Part shown: piece after piece, positions 51,015-59,127 of the stretch
Layout: each line of letters opens with the position of its first letter
Numbering within the stretch: position 1 is the first letter of the stretch
NCBI RefSeq assembly: GCF_009939225.1
Contig: NZ_JAACJR010000014.1
Span: forward strand, 1 to 59,127
Length of the DNA stretch: 59,127 bases
Direction: 5' to 3'
DNA from: Sediminibacterium soli
GTDB taxonomy: Bacteria; Bacteroidota; Bacteroidia; Chitinophagales; Chitinophagaceae
Translations under genes and position numbers: made by a program
The notes under the pieces: model-generated
Told to the model about the DNA's origin: nothing
The model's database searches: none
Seen by the model: only the letters and a program-made list of their open reading frames with translations

Positions 51015-52259
51015 TTGCAATTTTCCGAATTTGGCCTTGATGAGCGTATACTGGAAGGGATAGATGCCATGGGCTACGAAACCGCCACCCCTGTTCAGGA
51101 ACAGGTGATGATACCCATTTTAGAAGGAAAAGACATTATTGCCTCCGCGCAGACCGGCACCGGTAAAACGGCGGCCTTCCTGCTTCCGCTGCTGCACAAG
51201 CTGATCACCGAGTCGCATGATGAGCACCATATCAATGCCATGATCATTGTGCCCACCCGCGAACTGGCTGTGCAGATAGCCGAAAACCTCGAGGCCTTAT
51301 CCTATTTCACCTCCGTTAGTTCGATAGCGGTATATGGCGGCGGCGACGGCAGCTCCTTTGTTACGGAGAAGAAAGCACTGAGCAGCGGCGCCGATATCGT
51401 GATCTGCACGCCGGGTCGTATGATCGCGCATATGAATATGGGTTATGTAAAAACCCAGGAGCTCAAATACCTTGTTCTCGACGAAGCCGACCGCATGCTC
51501 GATATGGGTTTCCACGACGACCTGATGCGCATCATTTCCAAATTGCCGGCCAAACGGCAGAACCTGCTTTTTTCGGCTACCATGCCGGCAAAAATGCGGG
51601 AGCTGGCAAGAAAGATCCTGCATAACCCTGCCGAGATCAATATCGCGGTGTCCAAGCCGCCGGAGCAGATCGTACAGGAGGCATTTATCGTGTACGAACC
51701 GCAGAAAATGCCCCTGATCAAAAACCTGCTTTCCAGCAGGGACTTCCAGAGCGTGATCATCTTCTGCTCCAGCAAACAGAGTGTAAAACAACTGGCGCAG
51801 TCGCTGAAGCGCGCCAATTTCTCGATAGAGGAGATCCATTCCGATCTTGACCAGCAAAAAAGGGAACAGGTACTGCTCGATTTCAGGAACAAAAGACTGA
51901 AGATACTGGTGGCCACGGATGTGTTAAGCCGCGGTATCGATATCGAAGACATAGACCTGGTGATCAATTTCGACGTTCCACATGATGGCGAAGACTATAT
52001 TCATCGCATCGGCCGTACGGCCAGGGCTGCCAGCACCGGCACCGCCTACACCCTGGTAAGCGAGCCCGAGCAGTACAAATTTGCCAGGATAGAACAGCTG
52101 CTGGGCCATCCCGTAACAAAAGCCCCGGTGCCGCAGCAGTTTGGTGAAACACCCGCCTACAATCCCAAAGCAAGAAGAGATGGCGGCCGCCAGAAAAGAC
52201 CGGGCCATCCCCAGCGCAAAGGACCGCCCCCCAGGCACCGGAGACAGCGGGAGAACTGA
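51015..52259 (+). CDS. DEAD-box RNA helicase (RhlE-like)
   Basis: About 414 residues. The Q-motif region is FSEFGLDERILEGIDAMGYETATPVQEQ, motif I AQTGTGKT, motif II DEAD within LVLDEADRMLDMGF, motif III SAT and motif VI HRIGRTAR, with a short basic tail (GRQKRPGHPQRKGPPPRHRRQREN). It remodels RNA, for example in ribosome assembly or decay. The family alignment begins at the FSEFGL segment, so a TTG start at 51015 is proposed; another TTG at 50988 is the alternative. No ATG is available near there. Confidence 0.92.
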   Translation: MQFSEFGLDERILEGIDAMGYETATPVQEQVMIPILEGKDIIASAQTGTGKTAAFLLPLLHKLITESHDEHHINAMIIVPTRELAVQIAENLEALSYFTSVSSIAVYGGGDGSSFVTEKKALSSGADIVICTPGRMIAHMNMGYVKTQELKYLVLDEADRMLDMGFHDDLMRIISKLPAKRQNLLFSATMPAKMRELARKILHNPAEINIAVSKPPEQIVQEAFIVYEPQKMPLIKNLLSSRDFQSVIIFCSSKQSVKQLAQSLKRANFSIEEIHSDLDQQKREQVLLDFRNKRLKILVATDVLSRGIDIEDIDLVINFDVPHDGEDYIHRIGRTARAASTGTAYTLVSEPEQYKFARIEQLLGHPVTKAPVPQQFGETPAYNPKARRDGGRQKRPGHPQRKGPPPRHRRQREN

Positions 52260-52291
52260 GGTAGATTGGGTTGAACTTTTGTAAGAGGGAA

Positions 52292-52365
52292 TGGTATGGT
52301 TACAAGGCTGTTAACCCGCCGTGCAACCATGCAGCCATATAACCATTCAGCCATTCTCCCACCGA
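52292..52365. repeat. Intergenic inverted repeat, ATGGCTGNATGGTT family
   Basis: 'ATGGTATGGTTACAAGGCTGTTAAC' faces 'gcaaccatgcagccatataaccattcagcc'. It is an imperfect copy of the family also at 15003, 48372 and 54063. Confidence 0.7.
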
Positions 52366-52431
52366 TTACCCGGCCCAACCCCTTCCAAATTGCTTCTTAT
52401 CCCTTACATTCATTCCCAAATAACTGCCTAC

Positions 52432-54015
52432 ATGAGAAAACAAATGCTTACCTGCTTTGCAATAGCTGTTGCGGCAGGTGTTTCTGCGCAAAGACCACAG
52501 GGCGGCGGTACGGCCGGCGGTGGCGGATTGGGCACTGCCCCGGGTACAGTTGCGGCCGCCCCCGCCCCGGCAAGCGCCGATCCCCGTATGGCGCAGTACA
52601 ATATCCCCTTCAATCCCGACCAGACGGTTACCAGCGAACACGAAATAACCATCAAAGGCGCCAGGGTGCCTTACAAAACAGTGGCCGGTATGATGCCGGT
52701 ATGGGACGATGACGGAAAAGTACAGGCCGGCGTATTCTTCACTTACTATGAAAGAACGGATGTAAAGGATAAAGCCACCAGACCGCTGGTGATCTCTTTT
52801 AACGGAGGCCCCGGCACACCGTCTGTGTGGATGGAGATTGGTTATACCGGTCCGCGTATCCTGAATGTGGACGATGAGGGCTATCCCGTACAGCCCTATG
52901 GGTTAAAAGACAACCCGCATTCGCTGCTCGATGTGGCCGATATCGTATATGTGGATCCGGTTAACACAGGCTTTTCCAGACCGGTAAGCAAAGACATTCC
53001 CCTTACGCGTTTCTTCGGTGTGCGCGCCGATGTGAAATACCTGGCCGAATGGATCAACACGTTTGTATCACGCATGAACCGCTGGTCTTCTCCCAAATAC
53101 CTGATCGGCGAAAGTTATGGCACCGGCCGTGTATCGGCGCTGGCGCTGGAACTGCAGAACAGCCACTGGATGTTCTTTAACGGCGTGGTGCTGGTTTCTC
53201 CCACCACATTGGGTATTGAAAGAAGCGGTCCTGTGGAAGCCGCGCTCCGGCTGCCTTATTATGCAGCCACCGCCTGGTACCATAAAGCCCTGCCCGCCGA
53301 CCTGCAGAAAAAAGACCTTACTTCCATGTTACCCGAAGTGGAGCAGTTTACCATCAACGAACTGCTTCCGGCTATCGCCCGGGGAGGATTCCTTGACGAG
53401 GCCAAGAAAAAAGAAATGACAGCCAGGATGGCGCGTTATTCGGGCCTGTCTGAAAAAGTGATCCAGCAGAACAATATGGATATTTCCACCAATCTTTTCT
53501 GGAAAGAACTGCTGCGCGACAAAGGTTATACCGTTGGCCGGCTTGATTCGCGTTACAAGGGGATCGATAAAAAAGACGGCGGCGAATCGCCGGATTATAA
53601 TGCGGAACTGATCTCCTGGGAACACTCCTTCACACCCGCCATCAATATGTACCTGCGGGAAGAGCTGAAATACAAGACAGACCTGCGTTATTATATGTTT
53701 GGCCCGGTTAATCCCTGGGACCGTACCGGCGACCGCAGCGGCGACAACCTGCGCCAGGCGATGGCCGAGAATCCATACCTGCATGTATTGATACAATCCG
53801 GGTACTACGATGGCGCCTGCGATTATTTCAATGCGAAATACAGCATGTGGCAGCTGGATCCGGGCGGCAAACTGAAAGACAGGATGAGCTGGGAGGGTTA
53901 CCGCAGCGGACATATGATGTACCTGCGCAAACCCGATCTGGAAGAAAGCAACCAGAACCTGCGCAGCTTCATCAGAAAAACAACCCCCAAACCCGGCGAA
54001 CCGGCAAAATACTGA
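52432..54015 (+). CDS. Secreted S10-family (serine carboxypeptidase-like) peptidase
   Basis: 527 residues with a signal peptide (MRKQMLTCFAIAVAAGVSAQ) followed by a Gly/Ala/Pro-rich linker. The S10 fold is visible in PLVISFNGGPGTPSVWMEIGYTGP (oxyanion region). The nucleophile Ser is in LIGESYGTGR, the Asp in YYDGACDYFN and the His in YRSGHMMYLRK. It removes C-terminal residues from peptides or acts as an acyltransferase. The start at 52432 is chosen at the signal peptide. A good terminator follows. Confidence 0.9.
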   Translation: MRKQMLTCFAIAVAAGVSAQRPQGGGTAGGGGLGTAPGTVAAAPAPASADPRMAQYNIPFNPDQTVTSEHEITIKGARVPYKTVAGMMPVWDDDGKVQAGVFFTYYERTDVKDKATRPLVISFNGGPGTPSVWMEIGYTGPRILNVDDEGYPVQPYGLKDNPHSLLDVADIVYVDPVNTGFSRPVSKDIPLTRFFGVRADVKYLAEWINTFVSRMNRWSSPKYLIGESYGTGRVSALALELQNSHWMFFNGVVLVSPTTLGIERSGPVEAALRLPYYAATAWYHKALPADLQKKDLTSMLPEVEQFTINELLPAIARGGFLDEAKKKEMTARMARYSGLSEKVIQQNNMDISTNLFWKELLRDKGYTVGRLDSRYKGIDKKDGGESPDYNAELISWEHSFTPAINMYLREELKYKTDLRYYMFGPVNPWDRTGDRSGDNLRQAMAENPYLHVLIQSGYYDGACDYFNAKYSMWQLDPGGKLKDRMSWEGYRSGHMMYLRKPDLEESNQNLRSFIRKTTPKPGEPAKY

Positions 54016-54034
54016 GGCCAGGAAATTTTATATG

Positions 54035-54061
54035 AGGCGGAACGGATGTTCCGCCTTTTTT
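54035..54061 (+). terminator. Rho-independent terminator
   Basis: A 9-bp stem AGGCGGAAC/GTTCCGCCT with a 4-base loop, then a T-run. It ends the S10 peptidase unit 20 bp after its stop. Confidence 0.93.
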
Positions 54062-54062
54062 A

Positions 54063-54133
54063 ATGGCTAAATGGTTGTATTGTTGAATGGCTAACCGGCC
54101 CAAGACAATACAACCATTAAACCATTCATACCA
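54063..54133. repeat. Intergenic inverted repeat, ATGGCTAAATGGTTG family
   Basis: The left arm ATGGCTAAATGGTTGTATTG pairs with right arm CAATACAACCATTAAACCAT. A 'ttgaatggctaaccggcccaaga' spacer lies between. It is the third clear member of this family in the window. Confidence 0.85.
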
Positions 54134-54135
54134 CC

Positions 54136-54594
54136 ATGTACACAAGAGAAGAAGCATCCAGGATCAGGCAAGCGTTCTGGATTGGTTTTGGGCAGTACAT
54201 GAAACCCGTGCCTTCGGCTTCGGGTGAGAAAGTGAACTGGTCCAATTACAAAACCGGTATCCCGCATCTTTATTTCCGGATGGCTGCGGAAAGAAAATTT
54301 GCTTCCATAGCCATTGAACTGACCAACCCATCGGCCGGTATACGTTTGCAGCAATACGATATGCTGCAGCAAATGAGCGTAATACTGCACCAGGCGCTGG
54401 AAGAGGAATGGACCTGGCTGCGCGAAACAACCGATGAAAACGGTAACACGCTGTGCCGTATTTATTCTGAGCTTACTGATGTGAGTGTATTCCGCGAATC
54501 GGACTGGCCATCGGTTATTTCATTTCTTAAGCGAAGGATGATGGCACTGGATGTTTTCTGGACTGAGGTGAAACCTGTATTTGAAACAGCCTGA
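54136..54594 (+). CDS. DUF4268-family protein
   Basis: 152 residues, matching the DUF4268 pattern: an opening REEASRIRQAFWIGFGQYM, a central NWSNYKTGIPHLYFRM block, and a C-terminal half with EWTWLRE and a DWPSVISFLKRRMMALDVFW helix. DUF4268 domains also occur attached to nucleases, but here it stands alone. Function unknown. Confidence 0.8.
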   Translation: MYTREEASRIRQAFWIGFGQYMKPVPSASGEKVNWSNYKTGIPHLYFRMAAERKFASIAIELTNPSAGIRLQQYDMLQQMSVILHQALEEEWTWLRETTDENGNTLCRIYSELTDVSVFRESDWPSVISFLKRRMMALDVFWTEVKPVFETA

Positions 54595-54609
54595 TATCCG
54601 TGGATGTCC

Positions 54610-54652
54610 GCGTCTCTGCGGTGAAATGGCATTTTAATAACCGCAGAGACGC
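54610..54652. repeat. Intergenic CGCAGAGACGC inverted repeat between convergent genes
   Basis: GCGTCTCTGCGGT (54610-54622) and ACCGCAGAGACGC (54640-54652) are perfect 13-bp inverted arms around a 17-base loop. They lie exactly between the convergent DUF4268 and M1 peptidase stops, so it could end transcripts from either side. Confidence 0.85.
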
Positions 54653-54680
54653 AGCGTGACAGCGGCACGCAGCGTTACCA

Positions 54681-56288
54681 TCACAACCTTATCTCCTCAA
54701 ACAACAGCTTACACCCCGGATCCCACTCCAGTCTCACCGGCTTCTCCTCCATGCTGAAACGCTGCTCAACGGATTTTTCAACAACAGGTATTGTCTTTAC
54801 CATCGAACGACCTTTACCATCGGTCAATTCCAGATCAAGGTTAATGTGGAAGGTGTAGGCAGTACGCTGCTCGATCCGGATGATAACTTCGTTCTGGGTC
54901 TCATCATATTTCCAGCTCAGATTCAATGCGGGGTTCTCGGGAACATACAGCCACTGGTGAAAAAATGCCGAGAGGTTTTTACCCGATACTTTTTCAAAAA
55001 CGGCCTGCAGATCGGCGCTTGACGCGTTTTTATTACAGAACGCGGCATAATAGGCCTGCACGCATTTCCAGAACAGTTCATCGCCCAGGTCGGTGCGTAA
55101 CATATGCAATACCCATCCGCCTTTCTGGTAAGAATTGGTGTTGAGCAGTTTCATGATATCCCTTCCCTTTGTGGTATCCACCACCGGCACCTGCTGTTTT
55201 CTGGTGAAGGCGATGATCTGTTTGCGGCTGGTCTTCAGCATCGCCCGCATGGTATCGGCGCCATACAGGTGTTCGAGGTATAACTGCGACATCTCCGTGG
55301 CAAAACCTTCGCTGAGCCAGATATGCGGCCAGTCTTTTTCCGTGGCAGCGTCTCCAAACCACTGGTGCGCTATTTCGTGGGCCAGTAAACCGGTTGCGCG
55401 GTTTTTACCGGTAACACTGCTCTCGGCATAAAAGATAGCGCCGGCATTTTCCATCCCGCCAAAAATGGTCTTTGACTGCACATTGGCCAGTTTGCTATAG
55501 GCGTAGGGACCGATTTTTCTGATGAAGTAAGAAAGAATATCCGCCGCAGGCGCATAATCGGTAAAACCTGCTTGCCGTTGCTGCGGAAATATCCAGCTGG
55601 TAACAGGGATATGGCCCACCCGTACCGCATCGCTCACGGCAAAATCCGCAGCGCCGATCACCATCACTTTGGTGGGAATGGGAACGGACTCTTTCCAGTG
55701 CGTTCGTTTAAGGCCGTTTGGAAGCGCTTTCTCTTCCTGCAGTGATCCATTGGCAACGATCTTATAATGCCCGGGTGCGGTAACGATAAATTCCACTGTG
55801 GCTTTATCAGACAAATGGTCTTTGCAGGGCAGCCAGTTCCTTGCGCGGTTGGGCCAGTTATCGCCAAAAATGGTGCGCTGCCCGGCTTTGTTCCTGCTGA
55901 AGATCAGCCCATCACCCGGAATACCGCTGTAGGTAATAGCTATTGTCTTGTTTTCCCCGGCGTTTGCCTGCAGACCGACCAGCAGCGAATCGTTCCGGTG
56001 TACAAAAGGCAAAGCCTGGCTGTCCTGCATAACGCTGTGTACCGTCATTCCTTTCCCGTTTTTACCGGCGCCGATCAGGTCCAGGTAAAGGGTGTCCATC
56101 TGGGTGTTCACATGAAAAACAACCCGGGTATTGCCTTTCAATACATCGTTGCTGTCTGAAACCGCCAGGTCAAAACGGTAATGAACGATATCGATGGATG
56201 GATTATACAAAGCCTGCTGTGCCGAAACCGTGTTGACGAGCACCAGCAGCATAAAAAGCAGTTTGCTGAACATAGACTGTATTTGCAT
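54681..56288 (-). CDS. M1-family aminopeptidase
   Basis: 535 residues with a signal peptide (LFMLLVLVNTVSAQ). The substrate-binding motif is GGMENAGAI (in place of the common GAMEN) and the zinc site HEIAHQWFG with a downstream Glu in LSEGFATE, at about 305-330. A C-terminal helical and beta-sandwich part follows. It is a periplasmic or surface zinc aminopeptidase of normal length for Bacteroidota. Confidence 0.93.
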   Translation of the reverse strand: MQIQSMFSKLLFMLLVLVNTVSAQQALYNPSIDIVHYRFDLAVSDSNDVLKGNTRVVFHVNTQMDTLYLDLIGAGKNGKGMTVHSVMQDSQALPFVHRNDSLLVGLQANAGENKTIAITYSGIPGDGLIFSRNKAGQRTIFGDNWPNRARNWLPCKDHLSDKATVEFIVTAPGHYKIVANGSLQEEKALPNGLKRTHWKESVPIPTKVMVIGAADFAVSDAVRVGHIPVTSWIFPQQRQAGFTDYAPAADILSYFIRKIGPYAYSKLANVQSKTIFGGMENAGAIFYAESSVTGKNRATGLLAHEIAHQWFGDAATEKDWPHIWLSEGFATEMSQLYLEHLYGADTMRAMLKTSRKQIIAFTRKQQVPVVDTTKGRDIMKLLNTNSYQKGGWVLHMLRTDLGDELFWKCVQAYYAAFCNKNASSADLQAVFEKVSGKNLSAFFHQWLYVPENPALNLSWKYDETQNEVIIRIEQRTAYTFHINLDLELTDGKGRSMVKTIPVVEKSVEQRFSMEEKPVRLEWDPGCKLLFEEIRL

Positions 56289-56471
56289 AGAACTGAATGG
56301 ATGAAAAAATAAAGATACAGCGGTGTTGATCGATGAACAAGTAATGAACCGGAATCATCCGGGTTGAAACAAGCCGCCGATTCGCAGAGTAAGCTGAGGC
56401 AAAGACAACGGGAAATACTTTGCTTTATTTTTCGATATTCGCAGTGTCGATTTCTTCGCCAAACCGTTATT

Positions 56472-57674
56472 ATGCCGCCAATCACTAAAAAGCCGAAAGC
56501 GCTGCGATATGCCATTCTCCTGCTGGGCGTATCTTTTTTTTCCTTTATCAACCCGGGCAAGCCAACGCTTTCTCCCTACGCGCAAAAAGTGGCCGGTGTA
56601 TTGCGCAATCATATATTGAAAGAAGCCGCCTGGGCATGGCAGCAGCAGCCGGTTACGGTTACGGCATCTTTTTCACCGAGAAGCGCGGGCGGTAAACACG
56701 ATTTTTTCAGCGAGGGCGATTACTGGTGGCCCGATCCTGCCCATCCCGATGGCCCCTATATCCAGAAAGACGGCATGACCAACCCGGAGAATTTTGTTGC
56801 GCACCGGCTTGCCATGGTCCGTTTCAGCCGCATCGTGGGCGCGCTGGCGTCGGCCTATAAACTGACGGGCGATACAAAATATGTAAGCAAAGCATGGGCG
56901 CATTGCCGCGCCTGGTTTGTTGATACGGCAACCAGCATGAACCCCAGCCTGCTCTATGCACAGGCCATCAAGGGACGGTTTACCGGAAGAGGCATCGGCA
57001 TCATCGATACCATACAACTGATGGAAGTGGTACAGGGTCTGCTGGCGATGGAAGCATCGGGTGTTATCGATCGGCCATCGATGGAGAAGATCCGGGATTG
57101 GTTCCGGCAATACATCGGCTGGCTTACCACGCATCCCTACGGGAAGGATGAAATGAACGCGGAAAACAACCATGGCAGCTGCTGGGTGATGCAGACAGGC
57201 GTGTTCGCCAAATTTGTGGGCGATGAACAGACCATGGACTACTGCCGCAGCCGGTTCCGCACGGTGCTGCTTCCCGCGCAAATGGAAAAAGACGGCAGTT
57301 TTCCGAGAGAACTGAAGCGAACCAAACCCTATGGCTATTCGATCTTCAACCTGGATGCCATGGCAACGATCTGCCAGTCATTGTCCACAAAAGACGATGA
57401 CCTGTGGCGGTATACAACAGCCGATGGAAAATCGATGGAGAAAGGCATCCGTTACCTGCAGCCGTTTATCGCAGACAAATCGCGCTGGCCGCTGAAACCC
57501 GATGTTATGTACTGGAACGAATGGCCGGTGGCCCAGCCTGCGCTGGTGTTTGGCGCCGGCGTATATAAGGAGGAAGCCTGGTTCGATACCTGGAAAAAAC
57601 TCGATCATAACCCGCAGGTGGATGAAGTGATCCGCAATCTGCCGGTGCGCAACCCGCTGATCTGGATACCCTGA
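56472..57674 (+). CDS. Alginate-lyase-like (PL5-type fold) secreted protein
   Basis: 400 residues with an N-terminal membrane/signal segment (YAILLLGVSFFSFINPG) and an alpha/alpha-barrel of the alginate lyase family. Recognisable are GDYWWPDPAHPDGPYIQKDG, the NNHGSCW segment holding the catalytic-type Asn/His and the late YWNEWPVAQPAL. Likely a polysaccharide lyase acting on uronate-containing glycans in the periplasm. The start at 56472 is chosen at the hydrophobic segment; the frame is open from 56364. There is no SusC/D pair beside it. Confidence 0.87.
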   Translation: MPPITKKPKALRYAILLLGVSFFSFINPGKPTLSPYAQKVAGVLRNHILKEAAWAWQQQPVTVTASFSPRSAGGKHDFFSEGDYWWPDPAHPDGPYIQKDGMTNPENFVAHRLAMVRFSRIVGALASAYKLTGDTKYVSKAWAHCRAWFVDTATSMNPSLLYAQAIKGRFTGRGIGIIDTIQLMEVVQGLLAMEASGVIDRPSMEKIRDWFRQYIGWLTTHPYGKDEMNAENNHGSCWVMQTGVFAKFVGDEQTMDYCRSRFRTVLLPAQMEKDGSFPRELKRTKPYGYSIFNLDAMATICQSLSTKDDDLWRYTTADGKSMEKGIRYLQPFIADKSRWPLKPDVMYWNEWPVAQPALVFGAGVYKEEAWFDTWKKLDHNPQVDEVIRNLPVRNPLIWIP

Positions 57675-57729
57675 TTTTTGCAACGGGAACGATTGGCAAC
57701 GATCCGGTCTGACATCCCCGCAACCGGCA

Positions 57730-58476
57730 TCAGTTCCGTTTTATCCAGGTAAAAACATTTCCGGAACTGCTGACTTCAAAAAATTTGCCGTTGGTATAAC
57801 GCACCGCAGCGTACTTCAGCGGAATGACGGGGGTATTGTATTTGTTCACCCAGCCCCATCTGCCTTTGCGGCGAACGGCATAGAGACCAAAGACCGGCGG
57901 TCTGATCTTCTCGTTTTTTTTGGCCAGCCGTTTCATGTGGAAATCGAGTTCTGTAAAATACACTGCGCCTCCGCCCTGGAGGATCTGTTTGTATTCGCGC
58001 AGCCATTCAGCGTGCCGGGTATCGGCGTTTTCGCGGTATTCGTATTCGAGCCAGTCGAGCAGGGTTTTGTGTTCAACCATGTCCATCGTGTTCAGGTCAA
58101 CCCCCCACCTTACTGCATCCAGCAGCAGGGGTCCGAACCGTTCGTGCAGGGCGATGCGCAGCAGATCGCGAAAATAAACCGTCGGTTCGTTCTTATCCGA
58201 AATGCGCACAGCTGCCAGCTGCTGCCAGCCGATCTGCATGGCGCCCGCAATGGCCGAATCGCCCATAGACTGGTTCAGCCCGAGGGCTTTGTACAGCATA
58301 TCCCTGTGCGGCCACCTGGCCTCCCCGGTTAGGGGCGGGTTTTTATGGCTGATGATACCATACAGCAGGTGCAGGGAAGCGGTATCGTTTTTTTCAGGCC
58401 CGGCAAAAGGGGCCGGCTGCTGCGAAAAAGCGGCAGCGCGGCAGAACAGCAGGCTGGCAAAAAGCAGGTATTTCAT
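57730..58476 (-). CDS. Secreted hypothetical protein with a WG-repeat-like end
   Basis: 248 residues with a signal peptide (YLLFASLLFCRAAAFSQ), a helical middle region and a C-terminal stretch (KGRWGWVNKYNTPVIPLKYAAV) resembling one WG beta-repeat. The ATG at 58476 is preferred to that at 58503. Role unknown. Confidence 0.7.
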   Translation of the reverse strand: MKYLLFASLLFCRAAAFSQQPAPFAGPEKNDTASLHLLYGIISHKNPPLTGEARWPHRDMLYKALGLNQSMGDSAIAGAMQIGWQQLAAVRISDKNEPTVYFRDLLRIALHERFGPLLLDAVRWGVDLNTMDMVEHKTLLDWLEYEYRENADTRHAEWLREYKQILQGGGAVYFTELDFHMKRLAKKNEKIRPPVFGLYAVRRKGRWGWVNKYNTPVIPLKYAAVRYTNGKFFEVSSSGNVFTWIKRN

Positions 58477-58573
58477 CAAAGAGTCAGCAGTTTGGCGCAT
58501 CATACGTGTATATTTTTAAAGATAAGCGATGAGACGCTTGCATGATGCACCCCCCTGCGGTATTACACAAACC

Positions 58574-58690
58574 GGGAGGAATTGGAAAATTTTGGAATTG
58601 GGGAATTGGGGAATTTTGGAATTTCCAGCATCGTACGCGTATAAATTCCAGAATTTCCCAATTCCAAAATTTCCCAATTCCCCCCAATCC
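58574..58690. repeat. Intergenic GGAATTGGGGAATTTT inverted repeat
   Basis: The left arm has 'ggaattggaaaattttggaattggggaattggggaattttgg' and the right arm 'ccagaatttcccaattccaaaatttcccaattcc', an imperfect ~40-bp stem around a 'cagcatcgtacgcgtataaa' loop. A shorter trace of this word family is at 47770-47800. Confidence 0.8.
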
Positions 58691-58729
58691 GCCTATTTTT
58701 GCCGCCTTGTTAAGCGGCAACGCTTAACC

Positions 58730-58803
58730 GGGCCTATAGCTCAGTTGGTTAGAGCACCTGACTCATAATCAGGGGGTCCCAGGATCATGCCCTGGTGGGC
58801 CCA
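58730..58803 (+). tRNA. tRNA with CAU anticodon (Ile2 or elongator Met), unusual T-loop
   Basis: A 74-nt cloverleaf. Acceptor GGGCCTA/TGGGCCC, D-arm AGCTCAGTTGGTTAGAGC, anticodon stem CCTGA/TCAGG with loop CTCATAA (anticodon CAT), T-stem CCAGG/CCTGG, discriminator A. The first base pair is G-C, so it is not initiator tRNA. The T-loop (58784-58790) reads ATCATGC instead of the near-universal TTCRANY, changing positions 54 and 58. It may still function, but this is abnormal. Confidence 0.85.
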
Positions 58804-58815
58804 CCTTTTACCAGT

Positions 58816-58850
58816 AAGGCTTTCATCGATTTTGATGGAAGCCTTTTTTT
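58816..58850 (+). terminator. Terminator after the CAU tRNA
   Basis: A 12-bp stem AAGGCTTTCATC/GATGGAAGCCTT (one G-T pair) followed by a run of Ts, 12 bp after the tRNA. It is close in sequence to the hairpin at 11483-11516. Confidence 0.9.
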
Positions 58851-59005
58851 GTGCTTGTGCAAACAATTTGCAAACATAACTGCTTGAGGGTGAAGATGGG
58901 GTTATATGTTTATGGATGGTAAACATCGGTTCATCTAAGTTAAGTTTTATAGATGAAAGGCACAAAGATTAAGGTTTGCGCTATAATCGGACTGCCGGAA
59001 GGGTT

Positions 59006-59127
59006 TGTAAAATGAACTGTGTCAAAGAATAACTTGATTATAGTTTAAAAGAGGCGGTGTCGGCTCCATCCACAGAGCAAGGCACCGCCTCTTTTTTACG
59101 GTGCGCTGTCAGAGATCTGTTTTCATT
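59006..59127. mobile_element. Partial IS256-like element entering from the right edge
   Basis: It begins with the tip TGTAAAATGAACTGTGTCA (59006-59024), the direct counterpart of the minus-strand tip at 103-121. Inside is a strong hairpin (59048-59096). If the transposase ends to the right of the window on the minus strand, this hairpin would be its terminator. No transposase codons are certain in the visible part. Confidence 0.6.
59048..59096. terminator. Strong hairpin inside the right-edge IS
   Basis: A 12-bp stem AAAGAGGCGGTG/CACCGCCTCTTT with a 23-base loop. T-runs follow on the plus strand and A/T-rich sequence on the other. It probably insulates the element's gene or ends inbound transcription. 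Confidence 0.8.

Noticed and set aside
58741..58965. Minus-strand frame across the CAU tRNA
   Set aside because: The sequence GMILGPPDYESGALTN is the reverse translation of a tRNA, a well-known false protein.
1..59127. CRISPR array or phage structural genes
   Set aside because: No regularly spaced direct repeats of 20-40 bp with unique spacers were seen, and no capsid, tail, portal or terminase-like proteins.
1..59127. rRNA genes and known riboswitches (cobalamin, SAM, TPP, Mg2+)
   Set aside because: No rRNA-like stretch was seen, and the gaps upstream of the TonB receptor, CorA and TauE/SafE genes lack the conserved riboswitch cores I can recognise by eye.

Overview
The window looks like a chromosomal stretch from a member of the Bacteroidota, most likely Chitinophagaceae or a close relative. 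The evidence is a TonB-dependent receptor with an N-terminal CarboxypepD_reg-like domain, LytS/LytTR two-component genes, two DUF1080 proteins, a SMUG2-type DNA glycosylase, many 'FxxQ'-ending signal peptides, and almost no Shine-Dalgarno sequences. Both edges lie inside what appear to be ends of the same IS256-like element (tips at 103-121 and 59006-59024), so the window may be one repeat-bounded contig.

Region 1 (1 to about 11.5 kb) is a mobile, visibly AT-richer island. It holds a PIN-domain/coiled-coil/membrane protein whose stop codon is supplied by an IS tip. Next come a broken HNH gene carrying a complete IS21-family element (istA, istB) and a large PHP + SMC-like ATPase of the TrlF type. 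A compact three-gene unit follows (HEPN-like protein, unknown protein, SecB-like chaperone) that looks like a toxin-antitoxin-chaperone module. The island ends with a tyrosine integrase and a displaced 3' fragment of tRNA-Phe (11427-11473), which marks the right attachment site.

Region 2 (11.6-13.7 kb) is a chromate resistance pair: a ChrB-domain protein fused to an AraC-type DNA-binding domain, then the ChrA transporter.

Region 3 (13.9-25.4 kb) is ordinary core genome: nucleoid-associated protein, DUF1080 hydrolase, esterase, Crp-like regulator, thioredoxin, DinB-like protein, sugar isomerase-like protein, SDR, SMUG2 glycosylase, a NarL-type response regulator and several small conserved hypotheticals.

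Region 4 (25.5-30.4 kb) is the most unusual locus. It contains an XRE regulator, a divergent 53-residue ORF, a stand-alone SET methyltransferase-like protein, a Ddl-like ATP-grasp ligase, a second ATP-grasp ligase fused to another SET domain, and an ABC-type six-helix membrane protein with no nucleotide-binding domain. The three enzyme genes are nearly fused (3-bp gap, then 4-bp overlap). I read this as a possible ligase/methyltransferase pathway for an unknown small molecule or peptide, with export. This is inference.

Region 5 (30.4-58.5 kb) holds RecQ, CorA, a MATE transporter, a LytS/LytTR pair, a third SET protein, an MtfA-like peptidase, a TauE/SafE transporter, a TonB receptor with a DUF4198 partner, a TPR membrane protein, tRNA-Asn, a Rieske protein, HflX, a DEAD-box helicase, S10 and M1 peptidases, an alginate-lyase-like protein and a CAU tRNA with an odd T-loop. 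The gaps in this region hold several distinct families of short-word inverted repeats.
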